Of a DNA stretch of 39,529 nucleotides, positions 15,050 through 23,611 are shown piece after piece. Under the pieces are notes generated by a model. It did not search any database. It was not told the DNA's origin and was given only the letters and a program-made list of their open reading frames with translations. This DNA is from Rhodoferax sp. (GTDB lineage: Bacteria > Pseudomonadota > Gammaproteobacteria > Burkholderiales > Burkholderiaceae_C): the NCBI GenBank assembly GCA_025358555.1, contig JANYJD010000050.1:1-39529 (forward strand), in the 5' to 3' direction. Both the position numbers and the translations under genes were made by a program. Within the stretch, counting starts at the first letter, position 1. Every line of letters begins with the position of its first letter.

Positions 15050-16093
15050 ATGCTCAGTACCGAATCTGTCGAATCCCTGTTGAGTCCCATCAGCGAGGCG
15101 CTCCCCAGTGGCGAGGATCTTGAGCACGATGCCGCATTTATGGCGCTCGAGCGCGACGCGCAGCCCAAGGCGGAGCAGCAGTTTGGCGCCACCGTCATTG
15201 CGGCAGTCGAGCCCGAATGGCGCGCCTTGACAGATCGCGCCACTGACTTGCTGAAACGTTCCAAAGACGTGCGCACTGGCGTGCTCGCACTGCGGGCCGC
15301 CACCCACACGCAAGGCATTGAAGGGTTTTCGCTGGGGCTCACGCTGCTGCTGGGGCTGGCAGACCGGTTTTGGGACACGTTGCACCCCCAGCTTGATGCA
15401 GACGATGACAACGATCCCACCATGCGGCTTAATGCCCTTGCCCCGTTGGCCGATGGCAACGATGGCTGTGTTGTGCTGCGCGACCTGCACGACTGCGTGA
15501 TTGGCACCTCCCGTGCTGTTGGAGCCATTCGGGTGCGCGACATTGCCATCGCCCACGGCAAGCTCACAGCCTCGGGCAAAGATCCCGGCTACTCCCTGCC
15601 CCAAGTGACAGACGCCTTGCTGGACATTTACAGCGCGAGCCCCAAGGTGTTTGAAGTCGCCATTGGCACGGCCACGCTTACCCAGCAGCTAGAAGCCCTG
15701 ATCGAGGCCAAGACCGGACAGGCTGACCCTATTGACCTCAAACCGCTGCGCGCCATCACTTCCCTGCTTCGCACTGTCTGCCAGGCCACCGTCACCGCGG
15801 CGAATCCGCAAGCGGCTGAAGCCGCCGAAGCAGAAGCTGATGGCACCGCAGCCCCTGGCGCTGCGCGTGCAGCCGGTGGCCCGATGCGCGGCGAGATCAG
15901 CACCCGCCAGGATGCGCTGCTGATGCTCGACAAGGTGATTGCCTTTCTGGAAAAAACCGAGCCAGGCAATCCCGCCCCGATGTTGATCAAACGCGCGAAA
16001 CGCTTGGTGGGCGTGAGCTTTATCGATATCATGAACGACCTGGCTCCCGACGCAATCAACAGCATTCAAAACATCACGGGCAAGCCAGCCTAG
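15050..16093 (+). CDS. tssA: T6SS protein TssA (ImpA family)
   Basis: A 347-residue T6SS assembly protein that helps start and cap sheath/tube polymerisation. The N-terminal ImpA_N domain lies at residues 10-125 (PISEALPSGEDLEHDAAFMA, KDVRTGVLALRAATHTQGIE). A middle helical domain follows, then an Ala/Glu-rich linker near residues 250-285. The C-terminal helical domain is STRQDALLMLDKVIAFLEKT ... APMLIKRAKRLVGVSFIDIM ... LAPDAINSIQNITG. Size and C-terminus match the short TssA class typified by Pseudomonas aeruginosa TssA1. An AAAGAGG site precedes the ATG. It is first in the tssA-tssB-tssC-hcp block; tssB starts 74 bp later. Confidence 0.95.
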   Translation: MLSTESVESLLSPISEALPSGEDLEHDAAFMALERDAQPKAEQQFGATVIAAVEPEWRALTDRATDLLKRSKDVRTGVLALRAATHTQGIEGFSLGLTLLLGLADRFWDTLHPQLDADDDNDPTMRLNALAPLADGNDGCVVLRDLHDCVIGTSRAVGAIRVRDIAIAHGKLTASGKDPGYSLPQVTDALLDIYSASPKVFEVAIGTATLTQQLEALIEAKTGQADPIDLKPLRAITSLLRTVCQATVTAANPQAAEAAEAEADGTAAPGAARAAGGPMRGEISTRQDALLMLDKVIAFLEKTEPGNPAPMLIKRAKRLVGVSFIDIMNDLAPDAINSIQNITGKPA

Positions 16094-16167
16094 ACCATCC
16101 CCCTGAACCCGTTTCATTCACCCCCGCAGCATCTGCCCCATATCTTCAACCAACCAAGGAAGTCACC

Positions 16168-16683
16168 ATGGCCACCAGCAGTCAAAAGTTCGTCGCCCGC
16201 AACCGGGCGCCCCGCGTCCAGATTGAATACGATGTAGAGCTCTACGGGGCGCAAAAGAAGGTGCAGCTGCCGTTCATCATGGGCGTGCTGGCGGACCTGT
16301 CTGGCAAGCCTGCGGACCCGTTGGCCCCCATTGCTGACCGCAAGTTTCTGGAAATTGACACCGACAATTTTGACTCCCGCATGAAGGCCATGAAACCCCG
16401 TGCCGCCTTCTCGGTACCGAATGCGCTGACGGGCGAGGGCGACATGAAGGTGGACATCAGTTTCGAGAGCATGGACGACTTCTCGCCCGCCAATGTGGCC
16501 CGCAAGGTGGATTCGCTCAAAAAACTCCTGGAAGCGCGCACTCAGCTATCCAACCTGGTGACCTACATGGACGGCAAAAACGGCGCCGAAGAGCTGCTCG
16601 CCAAAGTGATGGAAGACCCGGCGCTGCTGCAAACCCTGGCCAGCAGTAAAAAGGCAGAAGACGCGCCGCCCCCCGCCGCCTGA
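16168..16683 (+). CDS. tssB: T6SS contractile sheath small subunit TssB (VipA)
   Basis: A 171-residue sheath subunit that pairs with TssC to build the contractile tube in the cytoplasm. Family blocks visible are SSQKFVARNRAPRVQIEYDV, the sequence KVQLPFIMGVLADLSGKP, FLEIDTDNFDSRMKAMKPR and MKVDISFESMDDFSPANVAR. The C-terminal helix reads LSNLVTYMDGKNGAEELL. An AAGGAAG ribosome-binding site lies ahead of the ATG, and tssC begins 39 bp downstream. Normal length; no odd features. Confidence 0.97.
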   Translation: MATSSQKFVARNRAPRVQIEYDVELYGAQKKVQLPFIMGVLADLSGKPADPLAPIADRKFLEIDTDNFDSRMKAMKPRAAFSVPNALTGEGDMKVDISFESMDDFSPANVARKVDSLKKLLEARTQLSNLVTYMDGKNGAEELLAKVMEDPALLQTLASSKKAEDAPPPAA

Positions 16684-16722
16684 GCCCCACTCATCTGAAA
16701 ACTAACAAAGAGGAACATCACC

Positions 16723-18219
16723 ATGGCTGAAAAACTGGCCCAAGACACCGCCATTCCAGGCGTTACCTTTGAAGGCGGAGACTTTGCATCCCTGCTGCAA
16801 AAAGAATTCAAACCCAGCAGCAACGAGGCCAAAAGCGCCGTCGAAGCGGCTGTGCAAACGCTGGCTCAGCAGGCGCTGGGACAAACTGCGCTAATTGGCA
16901 AAGACGTCACCAAATCCATCAACGCCATGATTGCGGCGATTGATGAAAAGCTGACCGCGCAACTCAACCTGATCTTGCACAACCCCGATTTTCAGAAGCT
17001 TGAAGGCGCCTGGCGCGGCCTGCATTACATGGTGAACAACACCGAGTCGGACGAGCACCTGAAAATCCGCGTGATGAACATCTCCAAGCTGGAACTGGGC
17101 AAAACCCTCAAGCGTTTCAAGGGCGCGGCATGGGACCAAAGCCCGCTGTTCAAGAAAGTTTATGAGGAGGAATATGGACAGTTTGGCGGCGAGCCCTTTG
17201 GTGCCATCGTCGGCGACTACCACTTTGACCAGAGCCCACCGGATGTGGAACTGCTGGGCGAAATGGCCAAAATTGCGGCCTCGGCGCATGCGCCCTTCAT
17301 TACCGGTGCCGGGCCGTCGCTGATGCAGATGGAATCGTGGCAAGAGCTGGCGAACCCGCGCGACTTGACCAAGATATTTTCCACCCCCGAATACGCCGGC
17401 TGGCGCAGCCTGCGTGAATCGGATGACTCCAAGTACCTGGGCATGTGCATGCCGCGCTTTTTGGCGCGGACGCCTTATGGCGCCAAGACCAACCCGGTGG
17501 AAGAGTTTGACTTTGAAGAAGACACGGCCGGCGCTGACCACAGCAAATACGCGTGGGCCAACGCTGCCTACGCCATGGCCACCAACATTAACCGCTCTTA
17601 CAAGCAATACGGCTGGGGCTCGCGCATCCGCGGCATTGAATCTGGCGGCGCGGTGGAAAACCTGCCGCTGCACACCTTCCCCACCGATGACGGCGGCGTA
17701 GACCAAAAATGCCCGACCGAGATCGCCATCAGCGACCGGCGCGAGGCCGAGCTGTCAAAGGCCGGGTTGCTGTCGCTCATTCACCGCAAAAACTCTGACT
17801 TTGCGGCCTTCATCGGCTCCCAGTCGTTGAACAAGCCGACCGAGTACGACGACCCCGATGCCACGGCCAATGCCAACCTGGCCGCGCGCCTGCCCTACCT
17901 GTTTGCCTGCAACCGTTTTGCGCATTACCTCAAGTGCATCGTGCGCGACAAAATCGGCAGCTTCAAAGAGAAGGACGAGATGCAGCGCTGGCTGAACAAG
18001 TGGATCATGAACTACGTGGATGGCGACCCGGTCAACTCCTCAGAAGACACCAAGGCCAGGCGCCCGCTGGCGGCCGCTGAAGTGGTGGTGGAAGAGATTG
18101 AAGGCAACCCGGGCTACTACAGCAGCAAGTTCTTTTTGCGCCCGCATTACCAGCTTGAAGGCCTCACCGTGTCGTTGCGCCTGGTCTCCAAATTGCCCTC
18201 CGCCAAGGGTGGCAAATAA
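16723..18219 (+). CDS. tssC: T6SS contractile sheath large subunit TssC (VipB)
   Basis: A 498-residue large sheath subunit. Its N-terminal part holds the TssB-binding helices, including LNLILHNPDFQKLEGAWRGL. The middle has FGAIVGDYHFDQSPPDVELL and APFITGAGPSLMQMESWQEL. The C-terminal part reads LFACNRFAHYLKCIVRDKIG and FFLRPHYQLEGLTVSLRLVS. These match TssC throughout, and ClpV recycles the contracted sheath made of TssB/TssC. An AGAGGA site precedes the ATG. The gene ends 123 bp before hcp, a larger gap than the others in the block. Confidence 0.97.
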   Translation: MAEKLAQDTAIPGVTFEGGDFASLLQKEFKPSSNEAKSAVEAAVQTLAQQALGQTALIGKDVTKSINAMIAAIDEKLTAQLNLILHNPDFQKLEGAWRGLHYMVNNTESDEHLKIRVMNISKLELGKTLKRFKGAAWDQSPLFKKVYEEEYGQFGGEPFGAIVGDYHFDQSPPDVELLGEMAKIAASAHAPFITGAGPSLMQMESWQELANPRDLTKIFSTPEYAGWRSLRESDDSKYLGMCMPRFLARTPYGAKTNPVEEFDFEEDTAGADHSKYAWANAAYAMATNINRSYKQYGWGSRIRGIESGGAVENLPLHTFPTDDGGVDQKCPTEIAISDRREAELSKAGLLSLIHRKNSDFAAFIGSQSLNKPTEYDDPDATANANLAARLPYLFACNRFAHYLKCIVRDKIGSFKEKDEMQRWLNKWIMNYVDGDPVNSSEDTKARRPLAAAEVVVEEIEGNPGYYSSKFFLRPHYQLEGLTVSLRLVSKLPSAKGGK

Positions 18220-18342
18220 ATATTTGCAAGTCTTTTAATCCCGAACTGCACACTCGTTATCTTCATAGCTGCCTGGTTATTGCGCGTTTGGTATTTGACC
18301 CGGCAGCCATTTTTCTAACTCTCTCAATTAAAGGTGAACATC
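18220..18342 (+). promoter_or_regulatory. AT-rich leader upstream of hcp
   Basis: A 123-bp interval with lower GC than its surroundings. It contains TTGACC at 18295-18300, which fits a -35 element, with only poor -10 candidates (TAACTC at 18316-18321, spacing 15). AAGGTG at 18331-18336 is a ribosome-binding site for hcp. A weak likeness to the dispersed repeat (GCAGCTATGAAGATAA on the minus strand, 18257-18272) is present. A separate hcp promoter would suit the high Hcp demand, but is inferred. Confidence 0.3.
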
Positions 18343-18834
18343 ATGGCACTAGACATGTTTTTAGACATAGACGGCGTACCGGGCGAGTCAATCGATAAAG
18401 TGCACAAAGGACACATCAGTCTTTTGGCCTGGAGTTGGGGCGCTTCGCAAAGCGGCACGACGCACAGCGGTCCCGGCGGCGGCGCTGGAAAAGTTAACGT
18501 GCAGGATTTGTCGTTCACCAAGTACATCGACTCGTCGTCCCACCTCCTTTTGCTGAATTGTTGTAACGGCAAACACATTCCGAAAGCCACTCTGACTATT
18601 CGCAAGGCGGGTGGTGACTCGCCTTTGGACTACCTGGTACTGACCCTGGAGGAGATTATCGTCAGCAGCGTCAGCACCGGGGGCAGCGGTGGTGAGGATC
18701 GCCTTACCGAAAACGTGTCGCTGAACTTCGCCAAGTTCAAGTTCGAATACACCAAGCAAAAAGCCGATGGATCAGCTGACGGTGGCCCCTTGCCTGCCGA
18801 ATGGAATATTCCCGCGAACGCGAAGACCGCTTGA
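18343..18834 (+). CDS. hcp: T6SS tube protein Hcp
   Basis: A 163-residue member of the Hcp family, which forms stacked hexameric rings inside the sheath and is exported with its cargo. Family blocks are MALDMFLDIDGVPGESIDKV, HISLLAWSWGASQSG, VQDLSFTKYIDSSSHLLLL, HIPKATLTIRKAG and the C-terminal LNFAKFKFEYTKQKADGS. NCC stands where many relatives have ACA or ACC before NGKHI. The ATG at 18343 is chosen because AAGGTG lies seven bases upstream; a GTG at 18334 would add three residues. It is the last gene of the + strand T6SS block and is followed by a hairpin. Confidence 0.96.
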   Translation: MALDMFLDIDGVPGESIDKVHKGHISLLAWSWGASQSGTTHSGPGGGAGKVNVQDLSFTKYIDSSSHLLLLNCCNGKHIPKATLTIRKAGGDSPLDYLVLTLEEIIVSSVSTGGSGGEDRLTENVSLNFAKFKFEYTKQKADGSADGGPLPAEWNIPANAKTA

Positions 18835-18852
18835 TACGCGGCTGCCAGAAAG

Positions 18853-18880
18853 GAGTGCGGCATCTCTGCATGCCCCACTC
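18853..18880 (+). terminator. hairpin downstream of hcp
   Basis: Eighteen bases after the hcp stop, GAGTGCGGCAT can pair with ATGCCCCACTC across the loop CTCTGC: 10 pairs with one C-C mismatch in the middle. No run of T follows, so it is either a weak terminator or an mRNA 3'-end stabiliser for the abundant hcp transcript. Confidence 0.4.
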
Positions 18881-19157
18881 AGACTTGTGTTACTAGATTC
18901 CAGGGACATTTGACGTGGCAATATCGATCCACCGGTTCAACCCCGCCTTGTTTTGATAGCTGCGGGAAGCGCCACCGCCAATGCCTGCCATCCCAAGCAT
19001 GGGGGTGACGCGTAGCCCGATGCGCATGGCATCAGTTAGCTGCGGGAGGCCAGGGATGGATTCACCATGTTGGCTGAACCCCTTCGGACGCAAAAGAGGA
19101 ATGTTGTCATCAATGCAGCCGCTGGAATGGGCATCGCAGCCTGGTAACGATTTCGCC
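18881..19157. other. intergenic stretch between convergent hcp and the CHAT gene
   Basis: No convincing gene. A minus-strand open frame (stop at 18893) runs into the end of the CHAT gene and has no recognisable family. At 18951-18973 the sequence TTTTGATAGCTGCGGGAAGC resembles part of the AGCTATC-type short repeats common in Comamonadaceae, which suggests a worn repeat copy. Confidence 0.3.
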
Positions 19158-21488
19158 TCACCGCCCCGTGCCACTGTCCAGAAACGCCGCCCAAAAATAA
19201 GGGTGCGGCTTTTTGCGCATTAACTGCTCTTGGGCCTCAGCCAGAGCCTTGCCAACTGATGTGCCTTTCTTCATGCTGGCGTACATCAGCCGTGACAGCT
19301 CTGCCGTAGCGTCGTCGTCCACCTCCCAAAGCGAGCCGACCACGTTTTGGGCACCTGCGTACAGGAACCCCCGCGTGAGCCCCACTACGTCGTCGCCGCT
19401 GCTGATGCTGCCCAGGCCGGTCTCGCAGGCTGACAGCATCACCAAGTTGGCGCTCAGGCGCAAGCCGTAGATTTCGCTAACCGTCAGCATGCCGTCGTTT
19501 TTGTCGTCGGTGGCCAGCTTCAGGCGGGACTCCAGCGGCGCGTCGGCAGAAAACTCGCCGTGGGACGCCACATGAATGTGCGAAAAATCATAGGCGCGTT
19601 CTTTGAGCAGTGTTTCAGTGGCGGCGCGCCGCACAAACAGCTCACTGGTATTGGCAAACATGGCTTGCAGGTCTTGCGCCTCGATTTGCGCTGAAGGCAA
19701 ATCCAGCGCCGCTTGCCCCAGGTCAGGGTTGCCCAGTATGAGAAGCCGGTTGACCGGGTCTTTGGTGGACGCCGAAAAAACCCGCGCCTCGGGCATCAGG
19801 CCCAACAGCATGGCCGAGGGCAGGTAACGCAGCGACCGTCCTTGCACCAAAAAGCGCTCGCCGTCGTGCAACGCTGCAAACGGTACATAGTGCAGGCTGC
19901 CATGCGGCACGATCAGCAAGTCGCGCCCCGCGATGGCGCTTTGCATCGGGCGCAGCAGGCGTTTGTAGAGCAGCTCGCCCAGTTCTCTGGTTTGGCGGCG
20001 GCGTTTTTTGATGGACTGCACAAACTCGCCAACATCCTCCGTTAGCCCATTGCCGTCCAGCTGGAAAATTCGAATCTCCGCACCTGCCAGGGTGTAGCCA
20101 TACAAGGTGCTGCCAGAGGCAAAGAACCCCACCAGGGTTTCCTGTGGCCCCAGCCCCGCCGCCATGCGCTGCACGCTGACGCTGCCTGACGTGATAAGGG
20201 ATGCAAGTTGGGGCGCCAGGGTTTGAAGCCGGACGGCGGCCTGGTTCATCAGCCCGTTCAACTCTGCGCGGCGCGCCACACTGGTGTCTGGCACCTGGAT
20301 CGACAGCTCAGAGTCAATGCGCTGAAACTCGGCAAACGCTGCTGCGATCTCGGGTGCGCGCTGGCCATAAATGCCGAAGTCGGATTTAGTGGCCAGCAAG
20401 TCCACCAATGCGCGTGACTTGGCCTGCTCAGCCACCTCCAGCACTTGCGCCTTGTTGCCCAGCTTCAGTGCGGTTCGCACCATGCCCTGGTACACGCCCT
20501 GCTTGTCGCTGGCAAAGCCAATTTTGCTGGTCTCGGTGCGGATGGAGCGGCGCTGCCCTTCGACCAAATCGCGTGCTTTGCGAAAATAATCCAGGGCTTT
20601 TTCGGTCTGCCCATCACGCTCCGCAATGCGTCCGCGCTCGTACAGGACTTGCCAATAAATTTCTGCATTCACGGTCAGCTCTGGCGTGGCCAGAAGCTTG
20701 TCAAAACCCGCCCGCGCGGGGTCCAGCCGACCCACCTCGAGCTGCGCCTTGTGCATCATGAAGGCGCGTGGCAACTCGGTCCATACCCAATTGTTGCGTC
20801 CGGTAAAAGCCGCGCCTGACAGCAGGTTGTCCAGCATCATGTCAAAGCGGAACGATGCATCGCTGGATTCCAGCGTCACAATCACGTCGGCCCAGGCCCC
20901 AATGGCCATTTGGGCGCGGGCCAGTGCCATGGCCTTGGCACGCTTGTAGTCGCTGCGGACATTGAAGCCCTTCAGCAGCTCGACCGTTTGGCGTGCTGCA
21001 GTGGGATCGCCCTGCAGCGCCACCGCTATGGCCACCGCTGCATAGGCGGCGACCACCATGTCTTCGTCGCTGCTGTTTTCTTTGCGCAGCCACACCAGAG
21101 CGTCATTGGCCTGCTTGCGGGCTTCGGCATATTGTCCCAAGTCGGTCAAGGCGTCTGCCCGCATCAAGTGGATGGTGGGTGTAGCGTCATCCAGGCCAAA
21201 AATGCGCGTGCGCCGGTCGCCTTTGGCCACCAGCGCCTGCAACTGGCTCAGGCAGGGCATCAGGCGTTCGTAACGTTTGAGCTTGGAATAGGCAAAGCAC
21301 AGGGCATGCTGGTCGCGCGTGCGCAGCGGACCTTGCTTGGCCAGAGCCTCCACCTGCTTCTCTATCAGGTCGTAACGGCCAGAGCCCGCATACCCGGTTT
21401 GGTCGGTGCCGTAGTCGGCCTGGGCACCCGTCGCAACCATAGCCAGCAAGGTAGCGGAAAACCATCCAAGCACCGGGCGCTGCTGCAT
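19158..21488 (-). CDS. exported TPR-CHAT protease-like protein in the T6SS locus
   Basis: A 776-residue protein. Residues 1-24 are a Sec signal (VLGWFSATLLAMVATGAQA, cleavage before DYG). About residues 30-400 are helical repeats of TPR type, for example IYWQVLYERGRIAERDGQTE, then KALDYFRKARDLVEG. The C-terminal 330 residues are a CHAT (caspase HetF-associated with TPRs) domain: LLIVPHGSLHYVPFAALHDG, IHVASHGEF with His643, and NLVMLSACETGLG with Cys688, the predicted catalytic pair. GFLYAGAQNVVGSLWEVDDD and HPYFWAAF complete the fold. The domain is therefore predicted active, in the periplasm or at the outer membrane. It is the last gene of a four-gene operon behind tagH, the PP2C gene and a beta-barrel gene, 25 bp after the latter. 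Its substrate is unknown. Confidence 0.88.
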   Translation of the reverse strand: MQQRPVLGWFSATLLAMVATGAQADYGTDQTGYAGSGRYDLIEKQVEALAKQGPLRTRDQHALCFAYSKLKRYERLMPCLSQLQALVAKGDRRTRIFGLDDATPTIHLMRADALTDLGQYAEARKQANDALVWLRKENSSDEDMVVAAYAAVAIAVALQGDPTAARQTVELLKGFNVRSDYKRAKAMALARAQMAIGAWADVIVTLESSDASFRFDMMLDNLLSGAAFTGRNNWVWTELPRAFMMHKAQLEVGRLDPARAGFDKLLATPELTVNAEIYWQVLYERGRIAERDGQTEKALDYFRKARDLVEGQRRSIRTETSKIGFASDKQGVYQGMVRTALKLGNKAQVLEVAEQAKSRALVDLLATKSDFGIYGQRAPEIAAAFAEFQRIDSELSIQVPDTSVARRAELNGLMNQAAVRLQTLAPQLASLITSGSVSVQRMAAGLGPQETLVGFFASGSTLYGYTLAGAEIRIFQLDGNGLTEDVGEFVQSIKKRRRQTRELGELLYKRLLRPMQSAIAGRDLLIVPHGSLHYVPFAALHDGERFLVQGRSLRYLPSAMLLGLMPEARVFSASTKDPVNRLLILGNPDLGQAALDLPSAQIEAQDLQAMFANTSELFVRRAATETLLKERAYDFSHIHVASHGEFSADAPLESRLKLATDDKNDGMLTVSEIYGLRLSANLVMLSACETGLGSISSGDDVVGLTRGFLYAGAQNVVGSLWEVDDDATAELSRLMYASMKKGTSVGKALAEAQEQLMRKKPHPYFWAAFLDSGTGR

Positions 21489-21513
21489 GGCGTGCTTCTT
21501 GAACTCGCTGGAC

Positions 21514-22770
21514 TTAAAACCAGTAATTCACGTTAAATGACACACCCTTGCTGTCTTTGGCACGGTGCAGCGCAAGCGTGCCGCGCAGAAAGCTGCGGGC
21601 CGACAACGCGTTTTTATTGGTGCCAAGCGAAATGGTGACCTCCTGGGAGTTGTTTTGGTACAGGCTTGTGCCTGATAACCGTGAGTCAGACACACCGTAC
21701 TCGATTGACATTTTGCTGCCGCCAAAACTGACGGGCTGGCTCAGGAACAGGCCGTTCACCAATGCCGTGGTGCGAATCTTGGGGTCAAGGGAATACTTCA
21801 GGCCGGGTGGGTTGAAGGTTTGGTAGTAGCCGAGCATATTGCCCATCGTCAAATCGAAACTGTCAAACTCCCATGTATAGGTGCTGGCAAGCGAGCCATG
21901 AACCACGCCCACAAAAAAAGCTGCGTCTGCCGAGGCCGCAAGGCTCATGCCCAGCATGGGTGTCAGCACCCACGCATCGGACATCGGAAACCGGTAACCC
22001 GCCGACAGCCGCGCCTGGTAAGACTTGGCGCCTGCTGAATCCAGCACACCAAACCCTGCACGCACCAAAGCCTGCCGGCGGGGGTCAATGTCATTGCGCA
22101 CGGTGTACGACACAGGCACAGATACGCTGCGCACCGTGGCGTCACCCACCGAGTGGCTGCTGAGCAGCACGGCCGCGCCTAAGACGCTTTGCGCGCCTTG
22201 CGACGCATTGCCCTGCGAGCTTGCAATGCGCGTGGCGCTCTCCGTGAAGCTGCTCGAAAAGTCAGCCATGATGGCCTGGCCCATGACACCGCCCGTCCCC
22301 GCAATGGGGCTAAGCGGCGAAACGGCGGCCTGGCGCCGTTGCAGGTCGCCGTACAGCTGGGGGTTGTCACGCAAATAGTTGCGCAGCAAAACCGCACTTT
22401 CGGCCCGGTCGATTCCCGTGAACGACTGGTTCAGCCCGATATCTGGCACCCGCAACGTCAGCATGGTGCTGCCACTCGCGTAATCCAGCAAAGTGGTGAC
22501 GCCTAGCAGGCGTGAGTTGGTGGACACCGCAGAGGTCTGCGTATAACCCGCGAACCGGTCGCCGACATCGCGAACCGCAGCCTCATAGAAATTTTCCAGG
22601 GTGTTGCTGCATACCTGCTGTGTGGAGCCTAGTGCGGTGATGGTCGCTTCAAACAGGGTGTTGCAGGCCGCTTGTGCCACCGTAGGCGCCGCAAACGCGA
22701 GCGCGCCTGCAACCCACAATGCTGCTGTTGCGCGTGACGCGCGAGGGTGACGGGGGCTTTTGGTTTTCAT
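21514..22770 (-). CDS. outer-membrane beta-barrel (autotransporter-like) protein
   Basis: A 418-residue protein of no family I can name. The start has a basic n-region and a hydrophobic core (ATAALWVAGALAFAAPTVAQA) with cleavage after residue 34. The mature N-terminus has two cysteines (Cys36 and Cys54) that may pair. Residues 200-418 alternate polar and non-polar residues in short strands (SVPVSYTVRNDIDPRR, ARLSAGYRFPMSDAWVLTPM, EVTISLGTNKNALSA). The last residues, VSFNVNYWF, end in the aromatic Phe that BamA recognises. That supports a C-terminal beta-barrel with a short N-terminal domain of about 170 residues. An AAAGGAG ribosome-binding site precedes the ATG. Its place between the PP2C and CHAT genes suggests it partners the CHAT protein at the envelope. 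Confidence 0.75.
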   Translation of the reverse strand: MKTKSPRHPRASRATAALWVAGALAFAAPTVAQAACNTLFEATITALGSTQQVCSNTLENFYEAAVRDVGDRFAGYTQTSAVSTNSRLLGVTTLLDYASGSTMLTLRVPDIGLNQSFTGIDRAESAVLLRNYLRDNPQLYGDLQRRQAAVSPLSPIAGTGGVMGQAIMADFSSSFTESATRIASSQGNASQGAQSVLGAAVLLSSHSVGDATVRSVSVPVSYTVRNDIDPRRQALVRAGFGVLDSAGAKSYQARLSAGYRFPMSDAWVLTPMLGMSLAASADAAFFVGVVHGSLASTYTWEFDSFDLTMGNMLGYYQTFNPPGLKYSLDPKIRTTALVNGLFLSQPVSFGGSKMSIEYGVSDSRLSGTSLYQNNSQEVTISLGTNKNALSARSFLRGTLALHRAKDSKGVSFNVNYWF

Positions 22771-22826
22771 TTGTGTTCTCCTTTAATAATGGTACTGAAA
22801 CTTGAAATGGCTGCCCGCACGGGAAA

Positions 22827-23597
22827 CTATATGTTGACTATCATTTGTGTGACTTCGTCTTCAGCGTGGGCCCAAAGCGTCAGCGCTGTGTAGTTGTCGT
22901 GGTCTGGCTTGGCGTTGGCGCGCACGCTCTCGTCCAGCTCCTTGAGCCAAATGCGGGGGCTGGCAGCCTCTTTGAGCAGGCTTTCCAGCAGCGCATCACC
23001 CACCGGTTCCCATACGCCGTCGCTGCATAGCAGCAACACATCGCCGGGGAGCAGCTTCATGGGCTCTGACACTGTCAAGTCAAGCTCTGCTTCAGGGCTG
23101 CCCAGGGCGGACAGCAGCAGATTGCGCTGCGGATGGCGGCGTGCGCCTTCATCGTCAATCATGCCACTGGCCACCATCTGCTGCACCAGGCTGTGGTCCG
23201 TGGTGCGCGCAAGCGCCTTGCCGCCCCTGAACAGATAGGCCCGGCTGTCGCCGCAATGCGCCCACATCAGCGCGTCATTGTGCAGGTCGATCACTGCCAG
23301 CACCACCGTGGTTCGCATGCCGGCCATTTTGCCACCCTCGCTTTGGCGGGCCACCACGGCTGCGTTGGCGCGCAAGAGCAGGGCACGCAAGCTGGACAGG
23401 CTGATTTCCGGTTGGCCAGAAAATCCCTCCAGAATGGTGGTGCGTGCAATGCCCGCAGCGACGTCGCCCCCGCCGTGCCCCCCCGCGCCATCGGCCACCA
23501 GACACGCAACGTACTGCCCGTCGTTCCACTGCCCATGCACATCCTCGTTGTAGTTGCGCCCGCCTTGCTGGGACAACGTGACAATTTCGAGTTCCAC
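22827..23597 (-). CDS. PP2C-family Ser/Thr protein phosphatase (PppA-like, T6SS)
   Basis: A 256-residue metal-dependent phosphatase. The PP2C motifs are RNYNEDVHG (residues 14-22), VADGAGGHGGGDVAAGIA (metal-binding Asp), WAHCGDSRAYLFRGG, TTDHSLVQQMVASGMI, LLCSDGVWEPVGD and DHDNYTALTLWA. In T6SS loci the homologue PppA reverses phosphorylation of the FHA protein by the kinase PpkA, turning firing off. It starts at a GTG (23597), 14 bp after the tagH stop, and is followed 56 bp later by the beta-barrel gene. No PpkA kinase gene is present in the window. Confidence 0.92.
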   Translation of the reverse strand: MELEIVTLSQQGGRNYNEDVHGQWNDGQYVACLVADGAGGHGGGDVAAGIARTTILEGFSGQPEISLSSLRALLLRANAAVVARQSEGGKMAGMRTTVVLAVIDLHNDALMWAHCGDSRAYLFRGGKALARTTDHSLVQQMVASGMIDDEGARRHPQRNLLLSALGSPEAELDLTVSEPMKLLPGDVLLLCSDGVWEPVGDALLESLLKEAASPRIWLKELDESVRANAKPDHDNYTALTLWAHAEDEVTQMIVNI

Positions 23598-23611
23598 GCA
23601 GTGTTTCCAGG

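Noticed and set aside
18893-19174. 93-codon minus-strand frame after the CHAT gene
   Set aside because: It begins inside the CHAT gene, has no recognised family and contains a worn repeat-like sequence; kept only as an intergenic note.
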